Below, piece by piece: positions 11,548 to 24,395 of a DNA stretch of 64,000 bases. Source of the DNA: Henricia sp. BOLD:AAB3569. Taxonomy: Eukaryota > Echinodermata > Asteroidea > Spinulosida > Echinasteridae. A program made the translations under genes and the position numbers. The stretch lies in the NCBI GenBank assembly GCA_037783545.1, contig JBBELK010000096.1:1240001-1304000 (forward strand), given 5' to 3'. The notes beneath the pieces were generated by a model. That model made no database searches, was not told the origin of the DNA, and was given only the letters and a program-made list of their open reading frames with translations. How positions within the stretch are numbered: the stretch's first letter is position 1; each line of letters starts with the position of its first letter.

Positions 11548-13147
11548 TTGTTTCGTTTATCAAGTCTTAATGTCTGTGGCTTACGCAGTAAACTTAAGTA
11601 TGGTGTACTTGATAAATGTTTTAACGATTTTGACTTAATTTGCCTTTCTGAGACTAAATTAGACTCTATTTACAACAGTTATTTTACTAATCACTCTCCA
11701 ATTATTATGCATAGAAAAGGTGTTGGCCACAAATATCCAGGCGTACATGGAATTTGTTGTCTTGTGAAAAATACTCTTTTCCCACATGTAACCGTTTTAA
11801 AGGAAACCCAGTCTGATAACATATTATGGCTTTTAATTAATAAAGATGGTTTTGGTTCTCAGTTTATTGTTGGTAATATATACATGCCTCATGAAGGGTC
11901 GGTACATTTTGATTCTACTATGTTTGATGTAATCTCTAATGACATTGTTTGTCTCACTGCTAAGTATGATTGCCCGTTTCTAATTGCCGGTGATTTTAAT
12001 GCAAGAACTGGAAATCTTGACGACTTTGTTTCAACAGATGACATTCTTCTTGACGCAGTTGACAATACGTTTGTAAATACCAAAGAATGTTTGGATGATG
12101 TAGGTATAACCACGAGTAGGTTCAATAAGGACACTACAGTAAACAACAATGGGAAGAGGCTTATTGATTTATGTAAAGACTTCGACCTTAAGATTGTTAA
12201 TGGCAGATTTGGCAATGACAAATTAGTTGGAGATTTTACATGTAATAATGCTGCTGGTAGCAGCGTAGTTGATTACATCTTGGCTTCTCCTGCCTTGTTA
12301 ACCTGTATTTCTAACTTTGGAATCTGTGATTTTGACCCATGTCTGTCAGACGTTCATTGCCCTTTAGAATTAACCTTAAAGTTCACCATAAATCGTAATC
12401 TAATTAACACTTCCGATAATCATAATTCTAGTACTAATAATGACGATAAGTATCTTAATCCTAACCATAGCCAGTTTAAACATCTGTGGAAACAGCAACT
12501 TTCCGGTGAATATAAGATAATGTTTAACGAGGATGATATTAATGACCTTCATTCACAATTGAATAATTTAAACCTTGATCTAACGTCGCAGACTAATATT
12601 GATAACTTAACTAAACAGTTAGTTACATTATGCCTCGATCCTTCCAAATCTATCGGAATGTGTAAAAATACCGCATGTAACAATAAACCTAAACCAGTTA
12701 ATAAGAAGCTAAACAAACCTTGGTTTGATCAAGAATGTAGATCCAAACGAGCCAATTATCTGCGCGTTAAAAACAGTCTTAAAAGGTTAGATGCACCCGA
12801 GGCACGTTCAGAAATTAAATCTAATGCTAAACAATTTAAGAAATTTATTAAATTAAAACAGCAGCAATACTCGAAGCAGTTACACAAACAATTAAGAAAT
12901 CTTAGAAGCACTAATCCTAAAGAGTACTGGAACATCCTTAATGAAGCTACTAATACTAAAAATATTTCTGCTGACAACATATCTCTATCATCCTTCTACC
13001 AGCATTTCAAACAGTTAAGCTCCAGTAACAACACTTCTGACTCTAATAATTTCGATCCCAGAAATATTACTCATTCTACAAATGAGTTTATTAATGAATC
13101 CTTTATACGGAAGAAGTTATTTCAGCTATTAACAAACTTAAGAATAA
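11548..13147 (+). pseudogene. LINE ORF2: AP-endonuclease and start of RT linker
   Basis: Endonuclease blocks are visible: SLNVCGLRSKL, LICLSETKLD, GNIYMPHEG, IAGDFNARTG, VDYILASP and SDVHCPLEL. The linker with KPWFDQECRSKR and LRSTNPKEYWNILN follows. The frame then leaves the LINE near 13,147, and the remaining codons to 13,329 belong to an unrelated repeat. No RT catalytic block remains. Confidence 0.85.
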
Positions 13148-13319
13148 CTAGAGGTATTGTGTTTATAAATAAACACAAAGCTTTTCCGCATAAAGATTAC
13201 GGATGTTTAGGGTCAAAGGTCACGATAGTAATGTTTGCAAATCTTGGAAAACCACGGACTGTCACTTTGATCACAGGTAAAGAAGCACACCAATTTGTTG
13301 ATTTTAAAATATATATATA

Positions 13320-13790
13320 TAATTGTTGAAATGCTTGACCTTTAAAGGAAAGATGACGTCATGTATGTTTTGACTACACAAACATGTTTGGTGGTCAACA
13401 TGGTCTATAATCATATATGATTAGCTATTTTACATAAACTTGGCCTGAGAACATTATTTCAGAACATTTCGAACTTCGTTGCTAGAGGGCGCCCTTCCAA
13501 GTGATGACGTCATTTACATTTTGTGAATGCCATTTCATTTTAAAATTTCTAACATATGTATTATTCAATTCATTGTAACGTGACACCGAATGACGTCTTT
13601 ATGACATTATTATAATACGTCACCAAACTAGTAGCAGGCAACATGCCTGAGAAACTTAAACTTAGAGCTAACCACACACAACATACCTGTGAAGTTTTAT
13701 TTATTGACGATGTTGGGTTCTGCAAATATAGGTCATCAAAGCTTTAAAATTCAAATGCATGTAAAATTCCGTCATCGGAATCTGATACCT
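13320..13790. repeat. Copy of the GATGACGTCA/CTAGAGGGCGC repeat family
   Basis: Segments such as TTGCTAGAGGGCGCCCTTCC and the ATGTTGGGTTCTGC / AAATATAGGTCATC block also occur, in the same order, at 22,290-22,870. This is an interspersed non-coding repeat of unknown class. It abuts the truncated LINE. Confidence 0.75.
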
Positions 13791-14600
13791 GATGATGAAG
13801 AGTTTTCAAGTTGTGTCAGTTTGCCTGGCTGGGAGAAGTACTACTATACAGATCTACCATTTCCAGGTGTTTGATGGACTGAGATACCAAGTCATGGTGC
13901 AGGTGATATTCCTTGGACTTTTGATTACTGAATTAGCTCCTTGAGGAGTATCATAACATGTAGGTTCATAATTTATACTGAGAGAGTCTTTAACAAAATA
14001 ACATGTACATTATGGAAATAGTACCGAAGCCTTCTTCGATTGAGAAAAGATTTGTTTAGAGTTGAAAATATGGCAATTTTCAGTGTTTGCACTTTTACTG
14101 TAAAATTAGTACTGTTTGTCATAATGTCACATGCCGTTATAAATTAAATGTTTAAAAAGTTTATTCTGGAAACTCAGTTTAAAAGCACGTTTTATTTCCC
14201 TTTGCAAATTCTAAACAGACGGACAGAACGGACACCTACGGTAAAAATTTCTGTTAAGTTTGCATAGAGAACGGTCAGACTGAAATAACTTGAAATATTC
14301 TATATTACCGACTGCTCTTTGGTTAAACAATCTTTTGGCAAATTCGGTGTATTTTACAATGGTTGAACAGTTCGCTGCGTTAAATTAATGCTTTCGCGTG
14401 GTCACGTAACACCAGTCAAACATGTTTTTTTAAATGGAACGTGCACTGCATATGTACGCGCAACTTACAACAAGTACGATAATGTACACACGTACTGCAA
14501 AGCAGTGCGCTATGTCTTTAGCTATATAACTGTAATGTTGAGGGGTGGTTGGCGGGGTCTTGTCAGTTGTCAATCCGTTGTTCATTATGGGGTTGTTCCA
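13791..14600. other. No recognisable feature
   Basis: AT-rich sequence with only short shadow frames. I find no exon or repeat structure here. Confidence 0.4.
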
Positions 14601-17181
14601 CACTCTCAAAACGCTGGTTAAAATATCACTGGTTAAAAATCAGTTGGTTAAAAATCTCCCAATGTTGGTTAAATTCTCCGAGTTGGGTAAATTTTTCTTT
14701 AACCAGGGGTTGGTTAAGAAATATTATGCTTTCTGGTTGGGTAAACAGCGGGTTGTGTAAAATATAAGATCAGAGGGCTGTATTTTAACCAACTATGGTT
14801 ATAATTTACAACCCCCGCGAAGCGAAAGTTGGTTAAAAAATTCGCCCAACCATGTCACGTGGTGTCCAGTGAAAGCTACCATTGGTTAGTGACTCGATTG
14901 TCTGCAGAAAGGCAAGAGCGACAAAATGCCCACGCGCGTTCGTTTCGTGTGTGTGTGCCTTGTACGTGTAAAACTACTACACAAACGTATACAGGACTCG
15001 TGTCATGGAGGATGAGTTGACGGCAAATTTGCAAAATGTAGTGGTGTTTCCGAGCCGAAACGACTAATTTAAGGTAAGTTTTGCCTCGTTAATTGTCTGG
15101 TCCGATCGGTGAATGGTGGGAGGACATTTTAGTGGTTGCTAGCGGTCGGTTTTGGAAACCTTTCTCGAAGATTTAAGCCGATTTCAAAGTGTTATTTTTT
15201 ACCCGTACGCGCGGGTTGTCACGAGTATAACGTTACTTTCACGTTGCATGCAGCGCGCCGTGTGCAGCGAGTGCGGGCCACAAACTACATCACATGTGTA
15301 CAGTACACCATACTCGCTACGCACGGCCTGTATACATGTAACTTTTTCCCCACCACTCCCGCCGGGCTGCCCCACCTAAGAGGTAGGGATTATCACTTTT
15401 CGAATGACAAATTCTCCACCCGTGGGGCAAAATTCGGGTTACAAACTCCCCACCCATGGGCCAAAAGATGCACGTTTTGCTCCCTGTGCGCTAAAAATTT
15501 GATTTCCATGCGTTTAAGTCCCACCCTGCAGGGGCACGGAAATCGTCGGACCAAATCCCCACCTAAGGGGTGGGGCATCGCTGGGTGGAGTAGCGCGGGG
15601 GAGGGATGGGGGCAGTGATAGGTGCATTATTAATAATAATAATGAATATTTGTAATGCGCCGGTATCCATCAGAAAGATTATCAGTTGCTATCAGTTTAA
15701 TAGTAGTATGAATGGATGGGTCACATATAGGCCTACCGCCTTTGGATCTTACTATGTTAATAGTCCTTGTTTCATTTTGTTTATCCACACAGGAGGGGCT
15801 GATCGGATCGGATAGGATTTGGCATCTTGGCAGCAACTGTTACTCGACAACAACTACGACAGCAGAGGCCAAGGCCATAACCACTCATCATGCACATCAC
15901 AGTTGATCTGACTAGGCTACTGCTAAGCAAGGCTTCGGCGTGAACCACGTCTTTTTGATCAAAGCTGATTTTGACCACTTTTTCGACACAAAAACTATAC
16001 ACTTTTAAAATTACTTGTTGTGTTTTAGTGTATCAATATTTATTTGAGATGTTTTGACAACATGTATTTTGGATAAGTTCTCCTGTGTCTTTTGGTAGCA
16101 GTTTAATTAAATTATGTCTCATGCATGACCGCACATGAGGCAAATAAGGGTGTCGGGTGGAACACGACTTGCGCCAATTCAGTATGGCTAGGAAAAAGAA
16201 AAGGATTTGAACCAGTGCAGAGCTGCCATCCGTCCCAGATTTTGCAACAGGTTCTTCGGAAAATAATTAATTTGGTGGTCTCTTTTTTTCTTCTATTCTA
16301 AAGTTGGCGCAAGTCGTGTTCCACCTGACATCCTTATTTGCCTCATGTGCGATCATGCACAGGAGAACCTATCCATAATACATGTCAGAACATCTCATAT
16401 AAATATTGGTACACTAAAACACAAAAAGTAATTTTAAAAGTGTATAATAGTTTTTTGTTTACTCACACTGTAGAACGAACTTGCCATTAATTGTAATTGC
16501 AACTCGGAAATTGTTATTTCCTAATCTGAATTTAACCTTCCTTTGGCTGTGTAAACCACAAAAATAAAAGTACGCTCTCTGACTTCATATAGTGCAGCTA
16601 GCTGAGCTAAACGTCACACAAGCATTCTCGAACTCATTGTTAACACAGTGTGATGGTGAAACATTTAAAAATGAAAATGTTTGAAGGAAGCCAAATACTT
16701 TCATTTATAAAATACCAGTATATATTTGGCCTACACCTGCTGCTAAAGTACATACATGTACATCAAATATCACAAAATAAATAAAATGTAAAACTGTCAA
16801 GTCCATCGTGTGGTGTTTGCCTTTATTTAGTGTCCTTTATACCCAAATATCGTTTTTATAAACTTTTAACATAATAAATTAACCAACTGTTGGTAAAATA
16901 TTGCCCAATTACTGTGAACAGCATTTCAGTAAAATGCCCAACCATTCGGGTATAACCAACTGCATGGTTAAAATTTGCCCAACTCGGCATTAACCAACAG
17001 ATTGGTTAAAATAAAATTAACCAATAATTGGTTAAAAAGTTTAACCAACCACGTATTAAAATTTAACCAACCTGGGTTGGTTAAGGTTTTAACCAACTGT
17101 TGGGATGTTCACCTGGTAATACATGGTTGGTTAAAATTTTAACCAAGTTGGTTAAAAATTTTAACCAACGTTCTGAGAGTG
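14601..17181. mobile_element. CACTA-like non-autonomous DNA transposon
   Basis: The ends are inverted: CACTCTCAAAACGCTGGTT at 14,601 and, read inward from 17,181, CACTCTCAGAACGTTGGTT. Both subterminal zones (14,617-14,850 and 16,880-17,170) are packed with direct and inverted copies of TTGGTTAAAA. Terminal CAC plus dense subterminal motifs are typical of CACTA/EnSpm elements, where the transposase binds such motifs. No transposase frame is visible inside the 2.6 kb. A CA on each side could be a 2-bp target duplication. Confidence 0.6.
15984..16461. repeat. Foldback element nested in the CACTA-like element
   Basis: The left arm (from AACTATACACTTTTAAAATTA near 15,994 to TTGCGCCAA near 16,178) pairs with the inverted right arm (TTGGCGCAAGTCGTG near 16,303 to 16,456). 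The left arm has an extra segment of about 35 bp. The central loop is about 120 bp. Confidence 0.75.
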
Positions 17182-17786
17182 CAGAAGGAGGGGTGAGGTT
17201 AGCTACCTTTCAGGGTGACTCCCAGTTGATTGGACACGAATACTCCATTATTTCCAGATCAAAGCCCTCTTGCCGTCAATTTGTGATAAAAAAACACCTA
17301 AAAATACAACAAAAAACATATGACGTTTGGTAAGTCACTTTGTCAATAATTGTAAATAAACTGATAGTAATACGATAATGTAGCCGAGATACATGTATAA
17401 TGCAATACAATTAGAAATTCAAGTATACAGACTCACCCAGCACCAGCCTCAGCAAATGTTCTTGGCTGCAAGTATTGAAGTAGCCTATGGGTGTTGTGTG
17501 CAGGTGCTGTGTGCAAGCTACTGCTACATCATGCTGAATTTCCCTGTGGGTGAATGTATATACATTGCTCTAAAATTCTGAAGGGTTTACAAGATAAAGT
17601 CATCAAATAAATTATAATCCATATTTACTTATTTTGTTGCTGAAACAGCACGCACGTAGCACAGTATTTCAGACAGTGTCAGAGCGTAAATACACCTATA
17701 CATACATGACAAGTGGTCACAGGTCAGCAGTAGTACACATGATAGTGCGTGCGAAACTCTTCGCTGTGCGCGTTCTGTGCGGCTAG

Positions 17787-17990
17787 TAGACTTGGTTCCA
17801 AGTCCGAGATCCTGTTTTGTTTTCCGTTTCCGATTTTTGAAATGTATGGACAGGGAACTAGTCTATTTCGGTTCAGTATCTCGGTTCCAAGTCCGAGATC
17901 CTGTTTTGTTTTCCGTTTCCGATTTTTGAAATGTATGGACAGGGAACTATAGTCTATTTCGGTTCAGTATCTCGGACTTGGGACTATCGC
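17787..17990. repeat. Left TIR with tandem duplication
   Basis: The unit GGTTCCAAGTCCGAGATCC...GGTTCAGTATCTC occurs twice in a row, starting near 17,795 and 17,883. The right terminus (21,190-21,301) carries one inverted copy. Confidence 0.85.
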
Positions 17991-18539
17991 CGGCAGCTAT
18001 ATTCATGAATTCACCAATTTGATTTACATACAGTGCGGTTTCCGTAGCGACGGCCAATTGGAACGTATAAAAATCCGGATGGTCGAGTCTATATGCTGTA
18101 CAGGTAAGAATAGGTTAAACAATTTTCGCAGTGTTCATTTTAAGGGCGTTTTTGTGGCTTGTAGTTATTAATATTATTAAGAACTAGTGCATAAGAGTAA
18201 AATGTTGTAATATTCTGGAAGAAAATGAAAATAAAACGTACTCCTGACACTTACTCGTGTCAAAATACCCATCTCTTACCTTTTAATATAATGGAATAGT
18301 CGCTTTGTAATCCTCTAAGTGCATGTATTTTAGCACAACTGCACCGCCGTGTTGCGTTGCGAATAAACTTGAAATATTTATTTTGCGCTAGTTTGAAGGC
18401 AAATGCCGAGACCAAAACGCGATAAAAGCAGGTACTGGGGTACTTTTGTACATGTATTTATCAAAACTGGGGACACGCAACACCAACATCAGAACCTTTT
18501 TGATGACGAAAGCTATATTTTTTAGGCAGTTTGCGAGTG

Positions 18540-18630
18540 ATCGTAACCGATCGTGGGCCCCGGCCGGCCCGGCGAGTTCCCCGCATGCATGGCATGCGCA
18601 GTATTGCGCAGGGCCCAGCCGGCCGTACAA
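18540..18630. other. GC-rich island inside the TIR element
   Basis: A short run rich in GGCC and GCATGC motifs stands out from AT-rich surroundings. A comparable run lies at 20,696-20,830. No gene is supported at either site. Confidence 0.4.
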
Positions 18631-21600
18631 AAGACAAGAAGCAGTACTCCAATAGTATAGTACAGCATCCATTTCGTAACAAATTTACCTAGTTTTATGA
18701 TGAATTTGGACTGAAAACACGTACGTTGTGTAAAATCCAACCGATTGTCCACGTTTTAGAAAATAATTTACAAGTCGGACGTCACATAAACCCTGCATTT
18801 AAAGTTAATTCTATGGGACAACTCAAAATAATGTTTAGGTTTTTCTCGTCAAAGTGCTTGAAAAACTTCAAATGAGAGGTCTGCAATTCCCAGGGGGTTA
18901 TTAAAACTGAAGTTTATATGGATTATGATGCACAAAATAAGGCAAATTTTGATAATCATGTTTAAGAACCTTCAACTTTATTTCGGCCATTTTAAACAGC
19001 AAGAGCTTATATGCTTTAATACACTGTTGTAATTCAGATATTGAGGTATTCAGGTTTTGAATGCTGCATCCCTTTTAAATTTTGTTTTACATCAAACATT
19101 TTATACATGTATTGCTTATGCCTCCCCATGAAATTTAGGTTTAAAAACTGGTCACAATCTGGATGCACAAAATGGGTTTCATTAACGCCCTCATTCTTGC
19201 AGCTTGTGAATCTAGGTAATACAGTACAAGAAATAGGAAATCACACAAAGATCACAGCAAAGTGTAGCAAATTGTACCTGTATTGTATCTTTGGAAATTG
19301 TACTTCAAAAAATGTCAAACCTCAGTGAAACAGAGTGAAATAGATTTTTTGTTTTAAATTTGGCTAATTAACGAGAGGCCCCAGTGATAGTGTCCATAGC
19401 CTTGGGAAAACAAATATTGGACCACCTATCTTGAATTATTAAAAAATAAACACTTCTCTTTCCCTCACACCCCCTCCCCTCACCTCCTATGTAGGGGTTT
19501 GGTCACCTTTTCATGCCCCAGGGTGGGGCATTTGACCCATTTTCTGCGCATGTTTTGCACCCGAGGGTGGGGAACTGGGGATTTTGACAAAGTGACAATC
19601 CCCTTTTAGGTGGGGTAGCCTCTTAGGTGGGGTAGGGGGGGTTGGGGGGGTGGGGGGAGACAATTGATAGGTGCATTATGTACATGTATTTATTTTTGTC
19701 GGGTTGTAGGTGGTCCAATAATTTTTTCCAAGGTTGTACTGTGTTGGAACTACATGTAGGTGCATGGAGGAAGGAAAATATCATCATACATGCTGTCCAT
19801 ATCATGCTGAACTCCTCTTTAAATTTTGTGCCAGTTCCTTTCAAGCTTGCTTAACCATGCAGTTAACGTCAAGATTATTTCAAACATTGCTGTCCATAGG
19901 CATGTTTATTTTCAGTTAAAGCATGGAGGAAGGAAAACAACTGAACTCACCATGCGCGGTAAAGTTATATTGTTATGTCGGTGCACTGTCATTGTACACC
20001 CCAATGTTGCTTTGTTATACAGTATATATAAACTGTTTTGCCAATTTCCCCCGTCAATTACTGCAAGTATATAGAGGTTAATATCAGTAACAAGTGAATT
20101 TCCCCTAAACATGTTAATAAGTCTTCCGTTTAACACCGATGCGGAAATCTTGGCAGTCTAAACGTCCTCCGGCATCAAATGGTTAAACTTGTGAATAGTC
20201 CCTGAGAGTCTGCAACGCATTACAAAGGCATTGCCGAGGCTTCCTCGGTTCCTCCAGTGAGTTCAAGCTGAGCCCTCGATGAAGTAGTCCTGCCTCAGTT
20301 GGACTCTGTGCACAAATACAAGTAAAATTATTATTGGTAAATATTTAACATACTAACTAATGTGTCACAAGAGATAATTAACAGCTAAAGTTTTTCCCAG
20401 CATGCCTATCTTGTGGTGAAATCATAGAAAATCAATCAAACATACCAAAAATGAAGCTAACTTGAGAAGCACCCCTCCACCACCCCCCAAAAGTTTCTGT
20501 TTCCTGATAAAATGTTAAATATTTCTCGCTCCTAAAAGGCTAAAATTGGGTTTTTCATCAAATCCAAATACTGAGGTTTGATAATGATAGCCTAAGTGAT
20601 CTTAACAACAAATTATTTCTGGTCAACTTCTCTATTCTTACTACTACATGATGTATACAGTCTGATTAATATGATGGGAGTATATCAACGTAGGCGTACC
20701 CTATGCGGTATGCCTTGCCGCATGCATGTACCGTGGAACAAAGCCGGGGACGGCCCGGCCCTAGGCCTGGCCCTGGGCCCGGCCCCGGCGCCGCTGCTGC
20801 CCAGCTCCACTGTTGGCCAAGCCAGGCACTGTCCGTGTATCACGGTCATGACGGTGTCAATGATAATCTTTACTCATTTTAAGCGATTACCTGTTGAGGC
20901 TTCATCAGGTGATGCCATACATAGGCTATGTCAATGTTCACCGTCTCAACCATATGCGAATGCCAGTAAATTCTCAACCGATATGATAATGTCCGATGTT
21001 TGTCTTCTTATTTACGATAGGTTTGTAAACACTTTATTTATATTACTTCGACTCGACATGAATCGTATGTACAGTACATCCTCCAGAATGAATATGCATT
21101 GCACAGAAGGCTTCGTGCGATTTCAACCAATCACATCGTTACGTCCTGTTTTGGACTAATTTCCCATAGACCGTGTACAAACAGCCGATCGAATGTCCCA
21201 AGTCCGAGATACTGAACCGAAATAGACTAGTTCCCTGTCCATACATTTCAAAAATCGGAAACGGAAAACAAAACAGGATCTCGGACTTGGAACCAAGTCT
21301 ATGCGGCTAGCCAATGTACTGTAATTTACGCTACACGTGTGAGTTTAGACAAACGACAACCAAATATTTTCCTAACAAAGTTCCACTTAAATTTGTAAGA
21401 TAAATCATCAGAATCTTAGCTAATCAATATAAACAATCACATCCACAATCTTTGTGGAGATGGACAACTTACCCTCGGACGGGTGATTTAGCGGGAATGG
21501 CTGCATTTTAGGGGAGATTTGGAAGCGACGACAGCCCATCATCAGCACTACTTAATTCCAAGTCATGCCTCTCCGTGAGCCAATCAGCTCGCGAGAGACT

Positions 21601-21824
21601 TGCGCGCGCAATGAATTATTCATGATATTACCAGATTTATGAATGGACTCTCTTACATAACTATGAGGGCGCTATATCACTTTCACGGTAGCAAAACGCG
21701 AGTGCATAGCTTTGACGGATACTAGGAGTGGGACATTTTGAGTATAATTTCAAATTAAGTTTGGCAAAGGAGGCCAATTTCGTTATTAGATTTCTTTTGA
21801 AGACGGTTAAATAAAATCATGGCA

Positions 21825-23190
21825 ATGCCTGATTTTAGGCCAATAGTTTATGCTTTGCACATTACTAAACCCAAAAGGAGGGGTAAAATATTCACCCTGG
21901 ACATTAACACCATCGATTCCATCCCTGCATTACTTACCTTTTTTCAAATATATGTCCATTTTTGTCTACTTCCGGTTTATACCGGAAGTGAACAAAATCA
22001 AAGGTCATGGTTTGTGCACGAAACTTAGATCTCGGTTAGCTGTGAGTGTTACTGCAAGAGTTATGGTCATATGTTAAAGTGCTGATTTCGTATTGATTTT
22101 TGAATATTTCAACCATACATTTTCAATTTATTGTAATATGACACTTGATGACGTCATCGTGATACTAGTTTTATATGTCACAGATATCGTAGCAGGCAAC
22201 ATGCCTAGGAAAAATGAACTTCATCAATACTCCAAAAGCAAGCAAAATAGTCAAGTTAAAAAACACTGAATGTTACCTTTAATGCCCCACATTTAAAGGA
22301 TCGATGACGTCACTAAAGTTTTGACCATACAAAGTTGTTTGGCGCTTATTTAGCTCTACAATCACTAATATTGAGCTAATTTGCACAAACGTAGCCATAG
22401 AAGTAAATATTTCGACATTTTTAACTTTGTCGCTAGAGGGCGCCCTTCCAAGTGATGACGTCATCACTTACATTTTTAGAAAGCCCAATCACCCTGGACA
22501 CTAATACTACAAACCCGATTCCTGCATCGTTTACCATTTTCAACAATTACGTTAATTTACGTGCACTTCCGGTTTCTACCGGAAGTCAACAAAATCAAAG
22601 GTCATTGTCTGTATACGAAACTTAGATCATTGCTAGCTGTGACTGTTACCGCAATAATTAGGGTCATATGTTAAAGTGCTGATTTTTTATTGATTATTTT
22701 CAATGCATTGTAATTTGACGCACGATGACGTCATCATGACGTCATTACAACATGTCACTAAGCTAACCACAGACAACATACCTGTGAAGTTGTATTTGTA
22801 TCCGATGTTGGGTTCTGCGAATATAGGTCATCAAAGCTTTACAATTCAAATGCATGTAAAATTCCACTTGATGACGTCATCGAAGTATGACACCACAGGC
22901 ATGTGTACTGACCCAAGGTCTTGTTATATACCAAGTTTGACCATTTTTAGAAAAACTTCCCCACAGACATCTGTTTAAAATACGTTTTGAAGAATGTTAA
23001 TCTTGTCGCTAGAGGGCGCTATTACGTACGATGACGTAATAACTTTTATTTTTGGAAAGCCTGATGGGATGTGACACTAACACCGTTGATTCCGTCTCAA
23101 TACCTCTGACCATTTTTAAACTAGGGGGCACTTCCGGTTTCGACCGGAAGTGAGCAAGGTCAAAGGTCAACGCCACATTTTTTGGATAGC
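21825..23190. repeat. Diverged tandem modules with a CTTCCGGTT...ACCGGAAG hairpin
   Basis: Three related modules start near 21,825, 22,487 and 23,055. Each has a GAAAGCC or ATGCCTGA start, an ACTAACACC/ATTCC segment, an inverted CTTCCGGTTT/ACCGGAAGT hairpin and then CAAAGGTCA. Between modules lie GATGACGTCA and CTAGAGGGCGC motifs. Spacing is about 660 and 570 bp. The same parts recur at 13,320-13,790. No coding potential is seen. Confidence 0.7.
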
Positions 23191-23629
23191 CTACCCTTGT
23201 TGAACCATAACACAGTTTACCACATCCCTCTACCCCTTAACACTTTCAAACTACAAGGCAAAGTCTGTTTGACCAATAGGGAATGAGGTCAAAGGTCAAG
23301 GCATGTCGGCATCTCAAAGACAATTATCAGTGATCGTATATGCCGAAGGAATCAAGATCGTAGGTCAAACGGTTGATTTTTTATGAATTTTTGAATATGG
23401 AAAACATTAAATTTCATGCCCCTTTAACCCGACACCTGATGACGTCATAATGACGTATTTGTTTTAGGACCGTCCTTACAATATGATCTTTATTCATACC
23501 AAGTTTCATTGTTATCAGAATTGAGGAACATATTGAAAAAGTGATCCGAACGGTTTATGTGCATTGTTAATGGTACTTCCGGGTTGGAAAAAAAAAAAAA
23601 AATCCGGACAAAAACAATACCTTTTCCGC

Positions 23630-24395
23630 AGGATTTGCGGAAAAGCTAATAAAGCAGCAGGAATTGACGCTGTCTTAAATGAACACCTAAAAAACTGCCC
23701 TGAAAGTGTTGTGTCATTAATTGTTAAATTATTTAATATTGTTTTGCAAACCGGAATAGTCCCTAGCGACTGGTGTACTGGGATTATAAAACCTATCTAC
23801 AAGAATAAAGGGTCTAGTGTTGACCCTGACAACTACAGGGGAATCACTCTACTTAGCTGTTTAGGTAAATTATTCACCAGTATTATTAACACTAGGCTTA
23901 CATTGTTTATTGAAGGCTGTGGCATCCTAGGGGATGAACAAGCTGGCTTCCGGGAAGGATTAAGTACTCTTGACCACATCTTTGTGTTGCATTCACTCAT
24001 TGAAATCTATCTCAGCAGACATACCAGAGTTTATTGTGCATTTATTGATTATAAAAAGGCATTTGACCTGGTACATAGACCCTCACTGTGGTCTAAGCTT
24101 ATCTCCACTGGTATCAATGGGAAGGTAATTACTGTGGTTTACAACATGTATGCTCATGCAAAATCCTGTGTGAAAGTTGGTAACAAAGTCTCAATAGGGT
24201 TCCCCTGTGAGCTAGGTGTTAGACAAGGTGAAAACCTTTCGCCATTATTATTTAGTATATATTTAAATGACTTTGAAAAGTTTATTAGCAAATGTTATAA
24301 TGGTCTTTCCACTGTAGCTAGTGACATTAGTAATCTTCTGAGTGATGATGATGTAGAAGTATTTTTGAAATTGTACACCTTACTCTATGCAGAAT
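23630..24395 (+). pseudogene. Non-LTR reverse transcriptase fragment
   Basis: The frame encodes KAAGIDAVLNEHLK, GIIKPIYKNKGSS, NYRGITLLSCLGKLF, AFIDYKKAFDLVH (block A) and GVRQGENLSPLLF. It is cut exactly at the catalytic box: LLYAEF stands where YADD is expected. It is also truncated at the 5' end, after a run of 15-16 A near 23,590. The clade differs from the CR1-like and L2-like elements in the window. Confidence 0.85.

Larger units (their letters stand above)
11050..13147 (+). mobile_element. LINE with ORF1 end and endonuclease, 3' truncated
   Basis: It holds the C-terminal part of an ORF1 followed by an ORF2 that starts with an AP-endonuclease domain and is lost before the RT catalytic blocks. 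The break at about 13,147 coincides with a different repeat family. LINEs are usually truncated at the 5' end, so a 3' loss implies later deletion or recombination. Confidence 0.8.
17787..21301. mobile_element. 3.5-kb TIR element with 9-bp target duplication (MULE-like)
   Basis: Terminal inverted repeats of about 100 bp start TAGACTTGGTTCCAAGTCCG at 17,787 and, inverted, end at 21,301. Both ends are flanked by the same 9 bp, TGCGGCTAG (17,778-17,786 and 21,302-21,310). On the left, about 103 bp of the TIR is duplicated in tandem (17,787-17,990). Long TIRs with 9-bp duplications suit Mutator-like elements. I see no transposase frame inside, so it would be non-autonomous. Confidence 0.75.

Noticed and set aside
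20596-21159. 187-codon + strand frame inside the MULE-like element
   Set aside because: Low-complexity Gly/Pro/Ala part from a GC-rich run, no recognisable motif, and it overlaps the TIR side. Probably chance.
21480-21540. Possible first exon on the - strand (MQPFPLNHPSEG then GTAAGT)
   Set aside because: A start and a good donor are present, but only 12 codons, with no second exon or promoter signal found.
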